DNA of 64,000 nt from assembly GCA_001724265.1 (NCBI GenBank), contig MEDY01000107.1, positions 18,599-82,598 on the forward strand, read 5' to 3'. The notes under the pieces were generated by a model. The model saw nothing but the letters and a program-made list of their open reading frames with translations. It had not been told where the DNA came from and did no database searches. A program made the position numbers and the translations under genes. Source of the stretch: Rhizaria sp. SCN 62-66. Its lineage: Eukaryota > Rhizaria, unplaced. Each line of letters opens with the position of its first letter. Positions within the stretch are counted from its first letter, which is position 1. Shown here piece by piece: positions 25,501 through 35,674 of this stretch.

Positions 25501-28017
25501 ATTGCAGGGATTACTCTTTACGCAGGGTCTCCTTCCTCAGAAGTGGCGCGTGTAAGCTCAACTAATGCAACAATAGAATCAGTCTACTGGGCTGATTGGG
25601 CAACAACTGAAGTGGCAAATTGGGGCCCAGCCGTGCTGCTGAATCATGAATACGCAACCGCGGGTGCGGTGGGGACGCTATTGCTGGGTTTTGCCGATTT
25701 GCCCTTCACACTACCCTCTGGGCGTGACATAGCGGTGACACTTGTGCTTCCTACAACATGGAGCTTTAATGCTGGATCAACGCTTGCAAATTCCACGCGC
25801 ACTGAATGCCAACTTTTGCGCGCGCGTATTACGCCAGCGGGTGTTTCAGCAGCGGACTCCGTCGTGAGTGTTAACGCGACTGTGGCGGGGTGGCAGCTGA
25901 CCCTTGCCACAGCTGTTAGTGCTAATCAACTACCATTGGGCATGTATTCTGGTGAAGGGATTGCAACAGTTTTTCAATGCACAAACGTGCGCACGCCGAC
26001 CTCAATTTCAAATGCATCCATTGCTGCTATTACACTTAGTGTCGACGGATTTGTTGCGTTGAAGACAAGTGGCGCACTGTTACCTGCGGTGACCGCGGCT
26101 GATATGAGCAATGTTGTGGCAACCATGGTGCCTGCGTCTACCCTGGCAGGTGCTGTGTCAACACTCACAGTCACAATGTATCCGCTTCTTGTTGGCGTTG
26201 CTAACCGTACGCAAGCGTTTGAGTTTGTTGTACCATCTGAGTGGACCACATCTGCGGGTAGCGCCACGGCGTGCTCGCTCTCTGCGGCTGTTAGTACAGC
26301 TAATGCAACTGCGATTGAAGTTGCAAGTGTGACCACGTTGCCTGCCACCAACGTCGTGCGAGTTATGCCCTATAGTGACATCCCGGCATCAGCCACTGGT
26401 GCGCGCATGCAATGTACATTTATTCGTTTACCACGCAAGGAAACCGCAGCGCGCGCCGATGCAACAGTACGTCTAGTCGACCTGCCCGGCGGCATTTCAT
26501 TTGCCTCTATGTCGGCAGCAAAAGTTTCGGCAATTTCTGCAAACAAGCTTGGAGAAACAATCGCTACGCTGCAGCATCGGCCCGGTACCGCGGGTTCCCT
26601 GGGTAATGCCACGCTCACGTTTCTGCCACTGAGCAACCCCGTCACCGTGGGAGGCTCACTGTGGCTACAGCTGCCTGTTAATTGGAGTGCGTCCACTGAC
26701 GCGGTGTGCGTGTGTCGACAAGGCGGTGTTACTGTCGTGGGCTTAAGTGGTGCGCGTGTAGTGCAAGGGTACAGCTATCTCGGATTCACTGTAGGCACCA
26801 ACGCAACGCTGGCAGCTGACACGGCCGCAGGCGCCACAGCGTTTGTGTGCACCGGTGTCACAGCTCCCGCTGCGGCTACGGCCGCGCACAGCACTGGTGT
26901 TGCGTGGACTGTTGACGCTAGTGGCGCGCGTATAGATCAGTCTCTAACCGTTTCTGTCGGTGTAATTGCTGACGCTGCAACCTCCGGGGGTGGCAGCAGT
27001 GACACGGGTGCTGAAGGCACTGGGACCGGCTCCGGCAGTGGCAGCACAAACAGCACCGGGAGTACGGGCAGCACAGATACAGGCGCAAGCTCCGGCTCGG
27101 ACTCTGGCACCGGCTCGGGCTCGAGTACCAACAGCACTGGCAGTGGAAGTAACGGCACCGGCAGTGACACTAGCACTGGCACCGATAGTAGTAACAACGG
27201 TACTGTAACTGGCGACGGTGGCACATCCACAAACAGCAGCACCCCAATCAGCAACAGCAATAACACCTCAACAACGAACAGTACTGGCACAGGTGGGGGT
27301 AGCACAGCTGGTGGAACGACGGAAGAGTCTGTGGGCACAATTGGGGGCGTAACGCATACGATCATCTTCGCGCAGTCTTCACCGCTTAGCTCCGCCGCAG
27401 CCGCGCTGCACCTGGTGCAATACCGACGCGTACTGCAGAGTTCGATTTCAGACGTGCAACTCTGGCGCATGACATTAAAACTCATTAACGCCACCACTAC
27501 GACGTCATCAACAACTAGATTTGTTACTGCGCCGCGAGTTGCTCGATTCTCTTACTCTGAGACGCGTGAGGTACATGTGACCGTGCTTTTGACACCAGCT
27601 ACTAATGTGCCGCTGGAAAACCTGCGTTTGCGCGTTGACGATCAAAGCACCCTTCTTGCGCAAGCAGCGTATGCGGCACTCGATACACCAGCGGTTTCAG
27701 CGCCGGGCGACGAGGGCGTTATAAGCGTCTCCATCCCTGCAACATGTTTCAACGGTGTTCTGGACAGTGACCAGGGTGAGACGGATGTAGACTGTGGCGG
27801 CAAGACATGTGGACAATGCACCACGACGCAATCGTGCGTACTCAACACAGATTGCAGCTCTAGCCTCTGCCTTAATGATGCTTGCTACGACGCTCTCTCA
27901 AGCAATAGTGTGGTTGCGAAGCCAAATAGTGTTTGGGTGCTTGTTGTCACAGCTCTTTTCACCGCACTGGCGCTGCTACACGGGGCTAATCGCATTGATG
28001 ATATTGTCCTTAAGTAA
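19564..28017 (+). CDS. Secreted/type I membrane repeat protein, two exons, one in-frame TAG
   Basis: CDS is join(19564..19618, 19673..28017), 2,799 residues, stop TAA. Exon 1 encodes a signal peptide (MIQILHAVVIPICILLFLG). The ectodomain holds roughly 15 diverged repeats of ~130-170 residues. Each has a GD-x-(hydrophobic)-LP strand, a first Cys, a polar loop, then a second Cys in a motif like L-x-C-x-x-V-R-x-P. N-x-S/T sites are very frequent. A Ser/Gly/Thr linker (about residues 2460-2575) leads to a Cys-rich module (DVDCGGKTCGQC ... DCSSSLC, about 2707-2757), a type known in surface proteins of several protists and bacteria, and a terminal membrane helix (VWVLVVTALFTALALL) with a short tail. 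TAG at 21727-21729 (codon 704) falls between the two cysteines of one repeat, which stays intact across it. GC is lower than in neighbouring genes. Cell-surface or wall role is inferred. Confidence 0.85.
19619..19672 (+). other. Intron of the surface-protein gene (54 nt)
   Basis: Donor CTTG|GTGCGT, acceptor AATTGAG|GT. Exon 2's frame is closed just upstream by TGA at 19669-19671, so an upstream exon is required. Splicing joins the signal peptide to the repeat region with a split GGT codon. It is short and AT-rich. Confidence 0.8.
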
Positions 28018-28097
28018 AAGTCAAGGCATAATTTTGAGATTTTATCGGCGTGTAATTCTGTCCATCGGACGGAACAGTGTTTTGCCGCCATCATCAT

Positions 28098-28103
28098 AAT
28101 AAA
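28098..28103 (+). terminator. AATAAA polyadenylation-signal-like hexamer
   Basis: Lies 81 nt after the TAA of the surface-protein gene, in the short spacer before the convergent ELMO gene. Position fits a poly(A) signal; whether this organism uses AATAAA is unknown. Confidence 0.3.
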
Positions 28104-28270
28104 CAAGAATAGTACGGGTAAGCTACACACGAATTAAAATGACGGTTAGTTATGTATGAAGTGCGTATATAGAGGCCAGTATGCAGTTTTGATCGATAAC
28201 CCTGTAGAACCGGGCCAGACATTTGCAGCCAAATGCAGCCAAATGCGGAACATGTGCGCAGATGAGCAAC

Positions 28271-29164
28271 TCAGATGGCGACGTCAGGCACGCACTCGAC
28301 GCTCTCCCCAGGCGCCGTCACCGCCGCACGCACCTCGGCCAGCGCGGCGGGGAAGATCTGTCCAAACGACATCACGTTCGGCGGCTTATCCGTGCGCCAG
28401 CGGCGCTGCAGTGCGGTGAGAACGATAGCGCAGAGGTCGACGAACGCTTCTTGCGAGTATCCGTGGTGGCCGTAGAACCGGTGCGCCGCGCGCGAGAGCC
28501 GTAGCGTCTCGAACGCAATGTTAATCACGGTAATAGCGTAGGAGAACCACCGCGTGCCCTCCTCGTCGCCGATTGTGGCGACGGAGCGCGCGAGCGTGGG
28601 GTAGCGCCGCGCGAGGCCCAGCAGGGAGTCGAGGCCGAGGAGACCGCCGCCGCGGAAGTCGGTCGCGGGGTCGTTGCCCTGGAAACCAAGCTTGCCCCAC
28701 GCGGCGTGCACACGCGCGGGCAAAGGCGTGCCGGGCATCATCAGGTCCCACAGCTGTTGCAGCTGCGCCTCATGCGCGGCGTTGTTGGCGTCGTAGGCCT
28801 CGGAGCGACGCGCCTCGAGCGTCGCCAGCAGGTTCGTGAGACGCTGGATCTGGCCGGCCGCGTTCGCGATCGTCGCCTGCGCGGTCAGAGAAGTCGCGTC
28901 AAGTCCGCTCGCAAGAAGAATGCCCTCAACGACAGTGGGGTCGACGTCGGGGGTGTAGTCCTTGCTGCCGTCGGCGCTCTTAGCAGTTGTGGAGGCAGTC
29001 CAGAGCTTCTTCTTGAACTCCTTCAGTTCTTCGGCGCTCTCAATATGGTCGATGATGTCGTGTGTCGGCAGGTATACAAAGGCGCCCTGTGAGCGTGAGC
29101 TCTTGGAGCAGTAAATAGCGGCGCCAACAGCCACGGCGGCGCCGGCGATGAGAAACCACACCAT
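28271..29164 (-). CDS. ELMO-domain protein (ELMOD/Arf-GAP type) with N-terminal membrane anchor
   Basis: 297 residues, single exon, stop TGA. Residues 3-19 form a hydrophobic helix (WFLIAGAAVAVGAAIYC) that could anchor the protein. An ELMO domain follows at about 135-275, with the signature W-x-x-L-GFQGNDPATDFRG (156-172) and then GLLGLDSLL. In ELMOD proteins this signature carries the conserved arginine (here R171) associated with GAP activity towards Arf/Arl2 GTPases. The key residues are all present, so an active GAP is plausible. The middle stretch (40-130) is helical and charged with no domain I recognise. Its 3' end faces the surface-protein gene across 253 bp. Membrane anchoring would place its action at an internal membrane; which one is unknown. 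Confidence 0.88.
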   Translation of the reverse strand: MVWFLIAGAAVAVGAAIYCSKSSRSQGAFVYLPTHDIIDHIESAEELKEFKKKLWTASTTAKSADGSKDYTPDVDPTVVEGILLASGLDATSLTAQATIANAAGQIQRLTNLLATLEARRSEAYDANNAAHEAQLQQLWDLMMPGTPLPARVHAAWGKLGFQGNDPATDFRGGGLLGLDSLLGLARRYPTLARSVATIGDEEGTRWFSYAITVINIAFETLRLSRAAHRFYGHHGYSQEAFVDLCAIVLTALQRRWRTDKPPNVMSFGQIFPAALAEVRAAVTAPGESVECVPDVAI

Positions 29165-29328
29165 TGCTTTGGAAGCTGAGGACAGGGGAAGGAGGTACGA
29201 GACCTAGAACGGGTCAGCGCGGAATAAGCAAATTGTGGGATTGAATATCAATGGGTGGAATTTATTCCTGTAAATGAATATGTAACGTTATCGGTCTAAG
29301 TCGTGCTCAGCAATGATTGGTGAGAAGC

Positions 29329-29354
29329 CCCTTCTCTGATGCCCTTCTCTGATG
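29329..29354. repeat. 13-bp perfect tandem duplication
   Basis: cccttctctgatg occurs twice back to back in the 257-bp spacer between the ELMO and COPI-associated genes, just downstream of the latter's stop. The upstream gagaag is complementary to cttctc, so a small hairpin is possible. Confidence 0.85.
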
Positions 29355-29421
29355 TGTCAGAAGTGGCCCCAAAATGCGTTTGTGGTGAGCACGCAAAACC
29401 ACTTGAAATATCGTGCGTATC

Positions 29422-30084
29422 TTACTCATACGCCTTGGAGCGATTGTCATCGTTGCGTTCAAAGGGGTTATTTGACTTCTCGTCATGTTTTTCCTCTGCA
29501 GGTCTGGCGTTGCCGTGGTGATCTTTGTTGGGCACGAGTGCCGCAGCCGCTGCCGAGGCCGCCGCCTGTTGCTGCGCAACGAGTCCCTGTGCCCGTGCGT
29601 GCGCTGCGGCATACTCTGAGCGCGCAATCTTGCTCGCGACAGAGTCCCTCAGCGTTGCCTGGTCGATGGCATCCATCTCGATATGCCGGCTGGCGCCGCA
29701 GCACCCGAAGCACATGTTGAGCACGCCCACGGAACATGTGACGATCGCCACCATGATTTGCCACCAGCGGGCCTGCTGGAGCGCAAAAAAGCCAACCGCA
29801 AGATAGAACACGCCCAACCCAAACAAAGGAATCATGAAGCGGAACCACTTGAGGAAGGGCTTGATGCGCAGCTCAGCGCAGAGCATCATCGCGCCGAGCG
29901 CGATCTGGAAGATGTCCGCGATCACCGCCCGCAGGGAAAACTTCATCCCCATCTCAACCAGATCCACCACGGCTGTCGTAATCACGGCGCAAGCGCAGGC
30001 AATTCCGAGAAACGCGGTTATATACCGCAGCGCGCCGCTTGAAAAGCAGTTTGTGCAGCAACCTTCAGAGTCAGATGCACTCAT
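29422..30084 (-). CDS. COPI-associated / TVP15-like four-helix membrane protein
   Basis: 220 residues, single exon, stop TAA. Four hydrophobic helices lie at about 20-42, 51-71, 80-102 and 106-127, with short loops. The motif between helices 2 and 3 (ELRIKPFLKWFRFM) and the loop after helix 1 match the COPI-associated/TVP15 family of small Golgi membrane proteins (Pfam COPI_assoc, from memory). A Cys-rich N-terminus (CCTNC) and a CFGCCG after the last helix could be palmitoylated. The cytosolic tail (130-220) is helical and Ala/Gln-rich, then charged, with an NPF motif at 206-208, a known ligand for EH-domain endocytic proteins. Role in Golgi/endosomal traffic is inferred from the family. It may share an upstream region with nothing else; the next gene upstream, AP-3 delta, lies 818 bp away on the same strand. 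Confidence 0.8.
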   Translation of the reverse strand: MSASDSEGCCTNCFSSGALRYITAFLGIACACAVITTAVVDLVEMGMKFSLRAVIADIFQIALGAMMLCAELRIKPFLKWFRFMIPLFGLGVFYLAVGFFALQQARWWQIMVAIVTCSVGVLNMCFGCCGASRHIEMDAIDQATLRDSVASKIARSEYAAAHARAQGLVAQQQAAASAAAAALVPNKDHHGNARPAEEKHDEKSNNPFERNDDNRSKAYE

Positions 30085-30902
30085 CCTAAGATGTGGGAAG
30101 TGTCGGAATTTGTTGTGAGATTCTCACTTGAAATACGCACGTGCGCGGATTATAATAATCAAAAGCAAAAGTACATTTTTTTAAGTGCGATTAACATGTT
30201 TTATTTTCTGTAATGACGATAGTCACGTGAGGAAGTCTCGTTGATTTTTCATGCGAGCCTCGAGGTGCCGCCACCACACGCCAGCAACGCAGTCAGCGCG
30301 AATACAACGATGAATATCTCTACTTAAGCACAACACGGGATAACCAAGGTTTGTGTGTGCAATCAATGTCGTTTGATTATTTTAAATTTCTTTTTGTAAT
30401 CGATTTTTGTGCTCTTTTCACATTCTTACAAACTTAAAAAAAAATAATTAGACATGACAGATATGGATCGCCAGAAACTGCAAGGGAGAAGTTATATTCC
30501 ATAAATCGATGACTTAAGACGAGAATCAAGAGAGTAGTGCGTGATGATGGAAAATTACACAAGAGAAGGCAAAATAGAATAGATTAGTAAATCTATACTT
30601 TACAGATGTGCACCATCATGTTCAGACACATTGACAGAACACCGAGCACGATTTCGGCCAAGAGAGATACAAGACAAAGGCTACAGATACTCGTGCAGTG
30701 ATGGCATAATATTCAGGTTTTATTAGTGATTCATCAGTATCAGCGTTTTCTGTGCGTCGTACAAGTGTGAGCAAGGGAACATCTCACCCTCCGCCCACCA
30801 CCAAGAACAATAAACACAAGAAGATTAATAACAGAAACAATTGAAGGAGTGAGAGGACTACAAATACCCGCAGCGTAGCCACGACAAGCTTTCACCACCG
30901 GC
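30085..30902. other. Intergenic spacer, 818 bp, no gene seen
   Basis: AT-rich, with the + strand A-rich (T-rich on the sense strand of the upstream AP-3 delta gene). It contains AP-3 delta's 3' flank and the promoter of the COPI-associated gene. No supported ORF, tRNA or repeat. Confidence 0.6.
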
Positions 30903-33900
30903 TTAGCCCAGCACGGCCGCGAGCTCCTTGATGAGCAGCTCGGACATGGGCTTCGCACTGGTCTTAACGTCGACCACAACGGTGCGGCCCGCGTCGGGCG
31001 ACTTAAGGTACACGCACACATGCGGCGCGGCGGGGTCAAGCGCGTAGCGGCCGTAGTAGGCCGCGGTGAAGTTGACGGCCTCGACGAGCTGCACGCGCAG
31101 ACACGCCTCGACAGCGCGCACGGCGTCGCCGGCGTTCATGCGCGCGAGCGTGACCGAGAGCGTGGCCAGCTCGGTGCAGCGCGCGTCGGGCGCCGACAGC
31201 ACGCCCGCGAACTCGGCCATGGTGAGCTTGTACGGCACCACGAACGCCGCCAGCGGCACCGCCAGCGTCGTCTGCTCCTCGACGCGCGCGCCCGCGGCCG
31301 CGGCGACGCGCAGGGAGACGGGGAAGCGCAGCGTCTTGGGCGACACGGCCGGCACGGTCCACGTCGCGGCCAACGGCAGCGTCGCGTGGGTGTTGGCCGC
31401 GAGCGCGCGGACTTGGCACAGCGCGGCGCGGTCCGCCGTCGCGCTCGCCTGCGCTTGGGGCGGGAACGGGGCGCCCGGGAAGGGCGTCACGGCGGCGACC
31501 TTGTTGGGCTGCACGGTCACTTCCGCCGCGGCCAGCGGCTCATGCGCGACGAGAGTCAGCGCGAGCGCACACGCCGCGGTGCCGGGCGCCGCGTTGGGGA
31601 GAGTCTTGGCCAGCGCGTAGAGCGAGAAGGCCGCGTGCGAGTGCACGAGCACGTGCGCGGGCGACGGTGCGAACGACGGCGCAGCAGCAGCAGCAGCAGC
31701 AGCAGTCGCCGGGGAAACAGCAGGAGCAGCGGCAGCGTTATCGTTGTCGCTGTCGTCGGCGCCGTCGTCGACAGCAGCGGCGGCCTTCTTGTCGCGTTTC
31801 TCCTTTTTCTCCTTTTTCTCCTTCTTCTCTTTCTTCTCCTTCTTGTCCTTCTGGCGCGCCGCAGCGCTGAGGTCGACCTCGAACTCGTCGTCATCGTCGT
31901 CGTCCTCAGCGTCCGAGTCGCGGAGCACGCGCGCCTTGCGCCCGCCGCTCTTCTTCTTGCCCAAATCTGCGAAATCCAGGTCGATCGCGTCGTCAGCCGC
32001 CGCCGCCGCGCCTGCACTGCCACCGCGGGCGGGCGCGGGCGCGGCGGCGCCGGCCTTGGCCCCTGCGGCGCCGCCCAGGTAGAAGGGCGTGGCCGTGCGC
32101 GCCGCGCGCTCGCGCCGCGACTGCTCGAGGTCTTGCGCGCTGGGCTGGTACCCCATGCCGCCGCCCATGCCGCCGGTCGACGTCGCGCTCTGCACCGCGC
32201 CGCCGCTGCCGCCGTTGGTCCCGCCGCCGCCGCCGCGCTGCTGCTGGGCCGCCGACGCGAGCGCGCCGCGGCCGCCACTGCCACTTGAGGAGGACGAAGA
32301 AGTCGCGGTGGCGGACGAGCGCGCCGAGGACATCGACGACAGCGGCACCGCGGGGCCAAGCGGGAACAGCGGGTGGTTACTCTCGTTGAACCCGACAAAA
32401 CCGTCGGCGGCGACCGCGGCGGCGTCGCTCGCGGCGGGCGCAGCGTCCCAGTTGGGGTTCAGCGGCTCGTCCAGGTCGAGCCCGGGAGGCAGCGCGACCT
32501 TGCGCTGCGCGCGCGCGCCCACGGCCACGGGCTGCAACGGCTCAGCGAAGAGGAAATGTAGCGCGTTGGAAAGCGCGAGCAGTTGCGCCTGGACGGCCGG
32601 CGTGCAACCGACCTCGGACAGCGCTGCCACGCTCGCCGTCGCGCCGGCCGACTCGCCGGCGGCGCCGAAGAGGTCCACGGGCGTCGTGCCAGCGCCGGCG
32701 CCAGAGGTGCCGGAGAGGGGTGCGGGGCCGGGCGCGGTGGGGGACGCAAGCTGGGACAGCGGGGACAGCAGACCGGCCGCGGCGGCGGCTGCGGCGGCGG
32801 CAGCGGCGGGGGCGGCGACCTCGTCGAAGTTGCGCAGCAGCGCGGGGTCCACCCGGACGGCGTCGGCGGCCTTGGCGGCAACGAGCCAGCGCAGGTAGCG
32901 GAGGTACGCGGCGGCGCGCTCCTGCACCTCGATGTGCGGCGACGCGGCGAGGCGCGGGAGATGAGTGAGGACAATGGTCAGCATCTCGGTCACGAACGCG
33001 ATGTGTTCGGCGAAGGTGCGGCCGACGTGCTCGTTGTGGCCCACCGCAGTCACGGTCATGTGCGAGCCGCGCAGCGCGCCCGTCGCGCCCTCCTCCTGTG
33101 CGCTCGGGGACGCGGTGGCGGAGTCAGCGGCGGGGGCGGCGGCGGCCGAGGGGCTGGTGGCGGCGGCGGCGGCGTCGACGGCGGCCAGGGGGTCGAACTC
33201 GACCTCGGGCGCGGCGGCGGCGGCCGTCTCCTGCTCCTGCTTGAGCGCCGAGGCGCGCGACGCGGCGGCGGCGGCCTCAGCGTGCTGCGAGCTCTCCCAC
33301 TGCTTGGCGGCAGTCGTGTCGGTGAAGAAGGGCAGCTGGAGCCCGGCCCAGAGGACCTTGGGCACGGCCTGCACGAATGCGGCCTGCACCGCGGGCGACA
33401 GCGACGGGATCCCAGGGTCCGCCAGCAGCGCCTTGAGCAGCGCGACGTGGCCGTAGCTCAGCGCAGAGTACTCGCCGATCGCGAAGGCCGCCGCGGCGAG
33501 CACCTCGGACATCGGCGATAGCGAGGCCTGGGAGTCGAGCACGGCGCTCAGAGCCTCGGCCTCGGCCACGCCGGGAGCCTTGGTCGTGGGCATCGCTGCG
33601 GAGAGCAGCTTCGAGGCCCCCACGGCCGAGGCAGCGGTCGCGGCGGCGGCGGAGGCCGCGGTGGCCGCCGCGAAGGCCGCCGAGGAACCCAACGCGAGTA
33701 CAGAGGAGGTCGAGGCAGAGGCATCTTGCATGAGGCGGCCGCCGATGAGCAGCGAAGACATCTGCGCGACGCCAAAGGGACGCAGCTCGGGCACGCGGAC
33801 GAGAAGCTCGACGATCTGCTGCTGGATGCGGATGGCGTTGGCGCGGGAGACGTCCGGCACGCGTGTGAGGTCGAGCAGAGCAAGCAAGTACCACTCGAAG

Positions 33901-35165
33901 TCGGCGACGTAGGCAAACGAGTCCTGCGCGCAGATGTCGATAATACGGCCCAGCACAACGTCGCGGTACGCGCCGTCAGATGGCATCAGGTGCGTGACGA
34001 GGCGGCGCACAACGCCGGGTAAGTTGCGCGCGGAAACCATGTTTGACACGAGGTCGAGAGCGCGCATGCGGATGGTGACGTCTTCGTCGTCGAGGCAGTT
34101 GAGGATCAGGTCCTTGTGCTCGACAACGACGCGCGGGAACGACTGGATGAGCTTGTGGAGTCCGAGCAGACCGAGATACTTAAGGTTCTGATCGTGGTCC
34201 TCGATGAACCCGCGGAGCTTGTCCAAGCAGAGGCGCACAGTCGCCTTGGCGGTGATCTGACCGGAGAGCAGCGTGTTGACACACTCGTACATGAGCGACT
34301 TAGCGGGCGTCGTGGTGATAATCTCCGTCAGCGGCTCCTGCAGCTTCTTCGCCAGCCGCGGCTCCAGCGGCACCAGCGAGCCCAGCAGCTTGACCACCTT
34401 GATCAGCACCCAGTTGTTGGACGACGTGGTGAGAATCTGGAAAAACTGCGGCGCCAGCGACAGGTAGTCCTTGGGCGAGCGCGCGGCAAGCTCGCACAGC
34501 ACATACACGGCGGCCGTGACAACTGTGGGGTGCTGGTCGTTAAGACGCTCGGTCAGCAGGTCGAAACTGAGCTTGAGACCCTTGGGGTAGCGGATGAAGA
34601 GGCGGTACAGGGTGAGGATCGCCTTTTTGCGGATGTACGGGTGCGGGTGGTTGAGCAGCGTGTGCACGTCCTGCAGCAGGTCCTGCGCGAGCCCCTTGGT
34701 GGCGATGCTGGCCAGGCAGGACAGCGCGGCGCCGACTTCATAGTGCGCGCCCTCGACCATGGCCGCGTTGGCTGCCGCGCTGCCGCCCGCAGAGCCTGTG
34801 ACCGTGAAGGCCTTCTTGAAGAGGTTCGTCGCAAGCAGCGCCAGGTCCGTAGACTGCGTGAAGGAGGATGCCGCGGCGAGGTAGCCGACGAGCTTGTGGC
34901 CGTACCAGGGGAGGGACATGATCTCGATGACGTGGAACGCGGCCCACGTCATGTCGTAGCCCAGCAGACGCAGGTACAGCAGCTTGCGCATGGCTTCAAC
35001 CTTGTCGTCGCCGTCGTTGGACTTAAACTCGGACTTGATCTCGGCGAGACACTTGGTGATGTACTCGGCCTGGGCCTTGCCCTTGTGCGCGCGCGTGCCC
35101 CGCACCATGGTCGACATCGACTTGCTGAAGAGGGCATCCATCCCGGCCCCGATCGTGGAGGACAT
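30903..35165 (-). CDS. AP-3 complex subunit delta
   Basis: 1,420 residues, stop TAA. The ATG at 35165 is chosen because it gives the family-typical start (MSSTIGAGMDALFSKSM, then TMVRGTRAHK); the longer open frame upstream is unlike any adaptin. The adaptin trunk fills residues ~10-600 with family landmarks: LLYLRLLGYDMTWAAFHVIE, GYLAAASSF, PYIRKKAILTLYR, PKDYLSLAPQFFQIL and NNWVLIKVVKLLG. AP-3 delta is a large subunit of the adaptor sorting cargo from endosomes/TGN to lysosome-related organelles. The hinge is Ala/Ser-rich and then acidic, with a Lys-Glu repeat region (nt 31795-31850). The last ~250 residues form an ear-like beta/alpha domain ending in ELLIKELAAVLG. At 1,420 residues it is longer than the human protein (~1,150), mainly through the hinge. 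No in-frame TAG. Confidence 0.95.
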   Translation of the reverse strand: MSSTIGAGMDALFSKSMSTMVRGTRAHKGKAQAEYITKCLAEIKSEFKSNDGDDKVEAMRKLLYLRLLGYDMTWAAFHVIEIMSLPWYGHKLVGYLAAASSFTQSTDLALLATNLFKKAFTVTGSAGGSAAANAAMVEGAHYEVGAALSCLASIATKGLAQDLLQDVHTLLNHPHPYIRKKAILTLYRLFIRYPKGLKLSFDLLTERLNDQHPTVVTAAVYVLCELAARSPKDYLSLAPQFFQILTTSSNNWVLIKVVKLLGSLVPLEPRLAKKLQEPLTEIITTTPAKSLMYECVNTLLSGQITAKATVRLCLDKLRGFIEDHDQNLKYLGLLGLHKLIQSFPRVVVEHKDLILNCLDDEDVTIRMRALDLVSNMVSARNLPGVVRRLVTHLMPSDGAYRDVVLGRIIDICAQDSFAYVADFEWYLLALLDLTRVPDVSRANAIRIQQQIVELLVRVPELRPFGVAQMSSLLIGGRLMQDASASTSSVLALGSSAAFAAATAASAAAATAASAVGASKLLSAAMPTTKAPGVAEAEALSAVLDSQASLSPMSEVLAAAAFAIGEYSALSYGHVALLKALLADPGIPSLSPAVQAAFVQAVPKVLWAGLQLPFFTDTTAAKQWESSQHAEAAAAASRASALKQEQETAAAAAPEVEFDPLAAVDAAAAATSPSAAAAPAADSATASPSAQEEGATGALRGSHMTVTAVGHNEHVGRTFAEHIAFVTEMLTIVLTHLPRLAASPHIEVQERAAAYLRYLRWLVAAKAADAVRVDPALLRNFDEVAAPAAAAAAAAAAAGLLSPLSQLASPTAPGPAPLSGTSGAGAGTTPVDLFGAAGESAGATASVAALSEVGCTPAVQAQLLALSNALHFLFAEPLQPVAVGARAQRKVALPPGLDLDEPLNPNWDAAPAASDAAAVAADGFVGFNESNHPLFPLGPAVPLSSMSSARSSATATSSSSSSGSGGRGALASAAQQQRGGGGGTNGGSGGAVQSATSTGGMGGGMGYQPSAQDLEQSRRERAARTATPFYLGGAAGAKAGAAAPAPARGGSAGAAAAADDAIDLDFADLGKKKSGGRKARVLRDSDAEDDDDDDEFEVDLSAAARQKDKKEKKEKKEKKEKKEKRDKKAAAAVDDGADDSDNDNAAAAPAVSPATAAAAAAAAPSFAPSPAHVLVHSHAAFSLYALAKTLPNAAPGTAACALALTLVAHEPLAAAEVTVQPNKVAAVTPFPGAPFPPQAQASATADRAALCQVRALAANTHATLPLAATWTVPAVSPKTLRFPVSLRVAAAAGARVEEQTTLAVPLAAFVVPYKLTMAEFAGVLSAPDARCTELATLSVTLARMNAGDAVRAVEACLRVQLVEAVNFTAAYYGRYALDPAAPHVCVYLKSPDAGRTVVVDVKTSAKPMSELLIKELAAVLG
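31795..31850 (-). repeat. Short tandem repeat encoding KKE units in AP-3 delta
   Basis: On the - strand, repeated AAGAAGGAG-type units encode a KEKKEKKEK-like stretch in the hinge. AP-3 delta from other eukaryotes also has a Lys-rich hinge, so this is typical in kind. Confidence 0.8.
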
Positions 35166-35674
35166 CGGATCGAGATGGCTGATAAGGAGACAAAAAGGGG
35201 CGAATACATACAGAGTTCTAGTGAGAGGTGACGGACAGATACTCACAGCGTGTGTAATTGCTGAGGGAATGCAGGGGAAGCGGAGTTCCAACACAACCAC
35301 GTCGCCCTCCACGAGAGCAGGCCTCAGAAGGCAGTTGTCCCTGCCCACTGTGCAATCTCTGCAGAGCTGCGGAATTAAAAGCAACGCAGTACAACAATGG
35401 ACATACAGTATAGAACAACACCAGTTCTATTGTCCGGACACTGATAACGAATTGTTCAAGATAAACTTTGCTCGAGAACTAAATCAATTTGGCTTTTTTA
35501 GGAACCGTGCTGACCGATCTGCTTCGCCAGACTTGTGGTCAAACTGGACCTAAACTGTAGCCTGCTCATATGCAACGCAGTGATCGACAAACTGTATATA
35601 ACCATTTTATTTCAATAGAAATCACTTACACTGCAGTGTTCCTGTAATTATATATTTCCAGACCCCTTGTACAG
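35166..35674. promoter_or_regulatory. Divergent promoter region, with a probable 5' UTR intron of AP-3 delta
   Basis: The region separates AP-3 delta (-) from the small acidic gene (+). On the - strand a donor GCT|GTGAGT (intron bases from 35246 down) and a strong pyrimidine tract ending TTATCAG (to 35179) suggest a 68-nt intron just before the AP-3 delta ATG, probably in the 5' UTR. Splicing leaves the ATG context unchanged. A TATA-like word for the + gene is listed separately. Confidence 0.4.
35595..35601 (+). promoter_or_regulatory. TATA-box-like element
   Basis: tatataa, 74 bp upstream of the ATG at 35675, in an otherwise AT-rich stretch. Spacing is compatible with a core promoter for the small acidic gene. 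Confidence 0.35.

Noticed and set aside
35166-35384. 73-residue N-terminal extension of AP-3 delta
   Set aside because: Unlike any adaptin start; contains a likely intron; the ATG at 35165 gives the conserved N-terminus.
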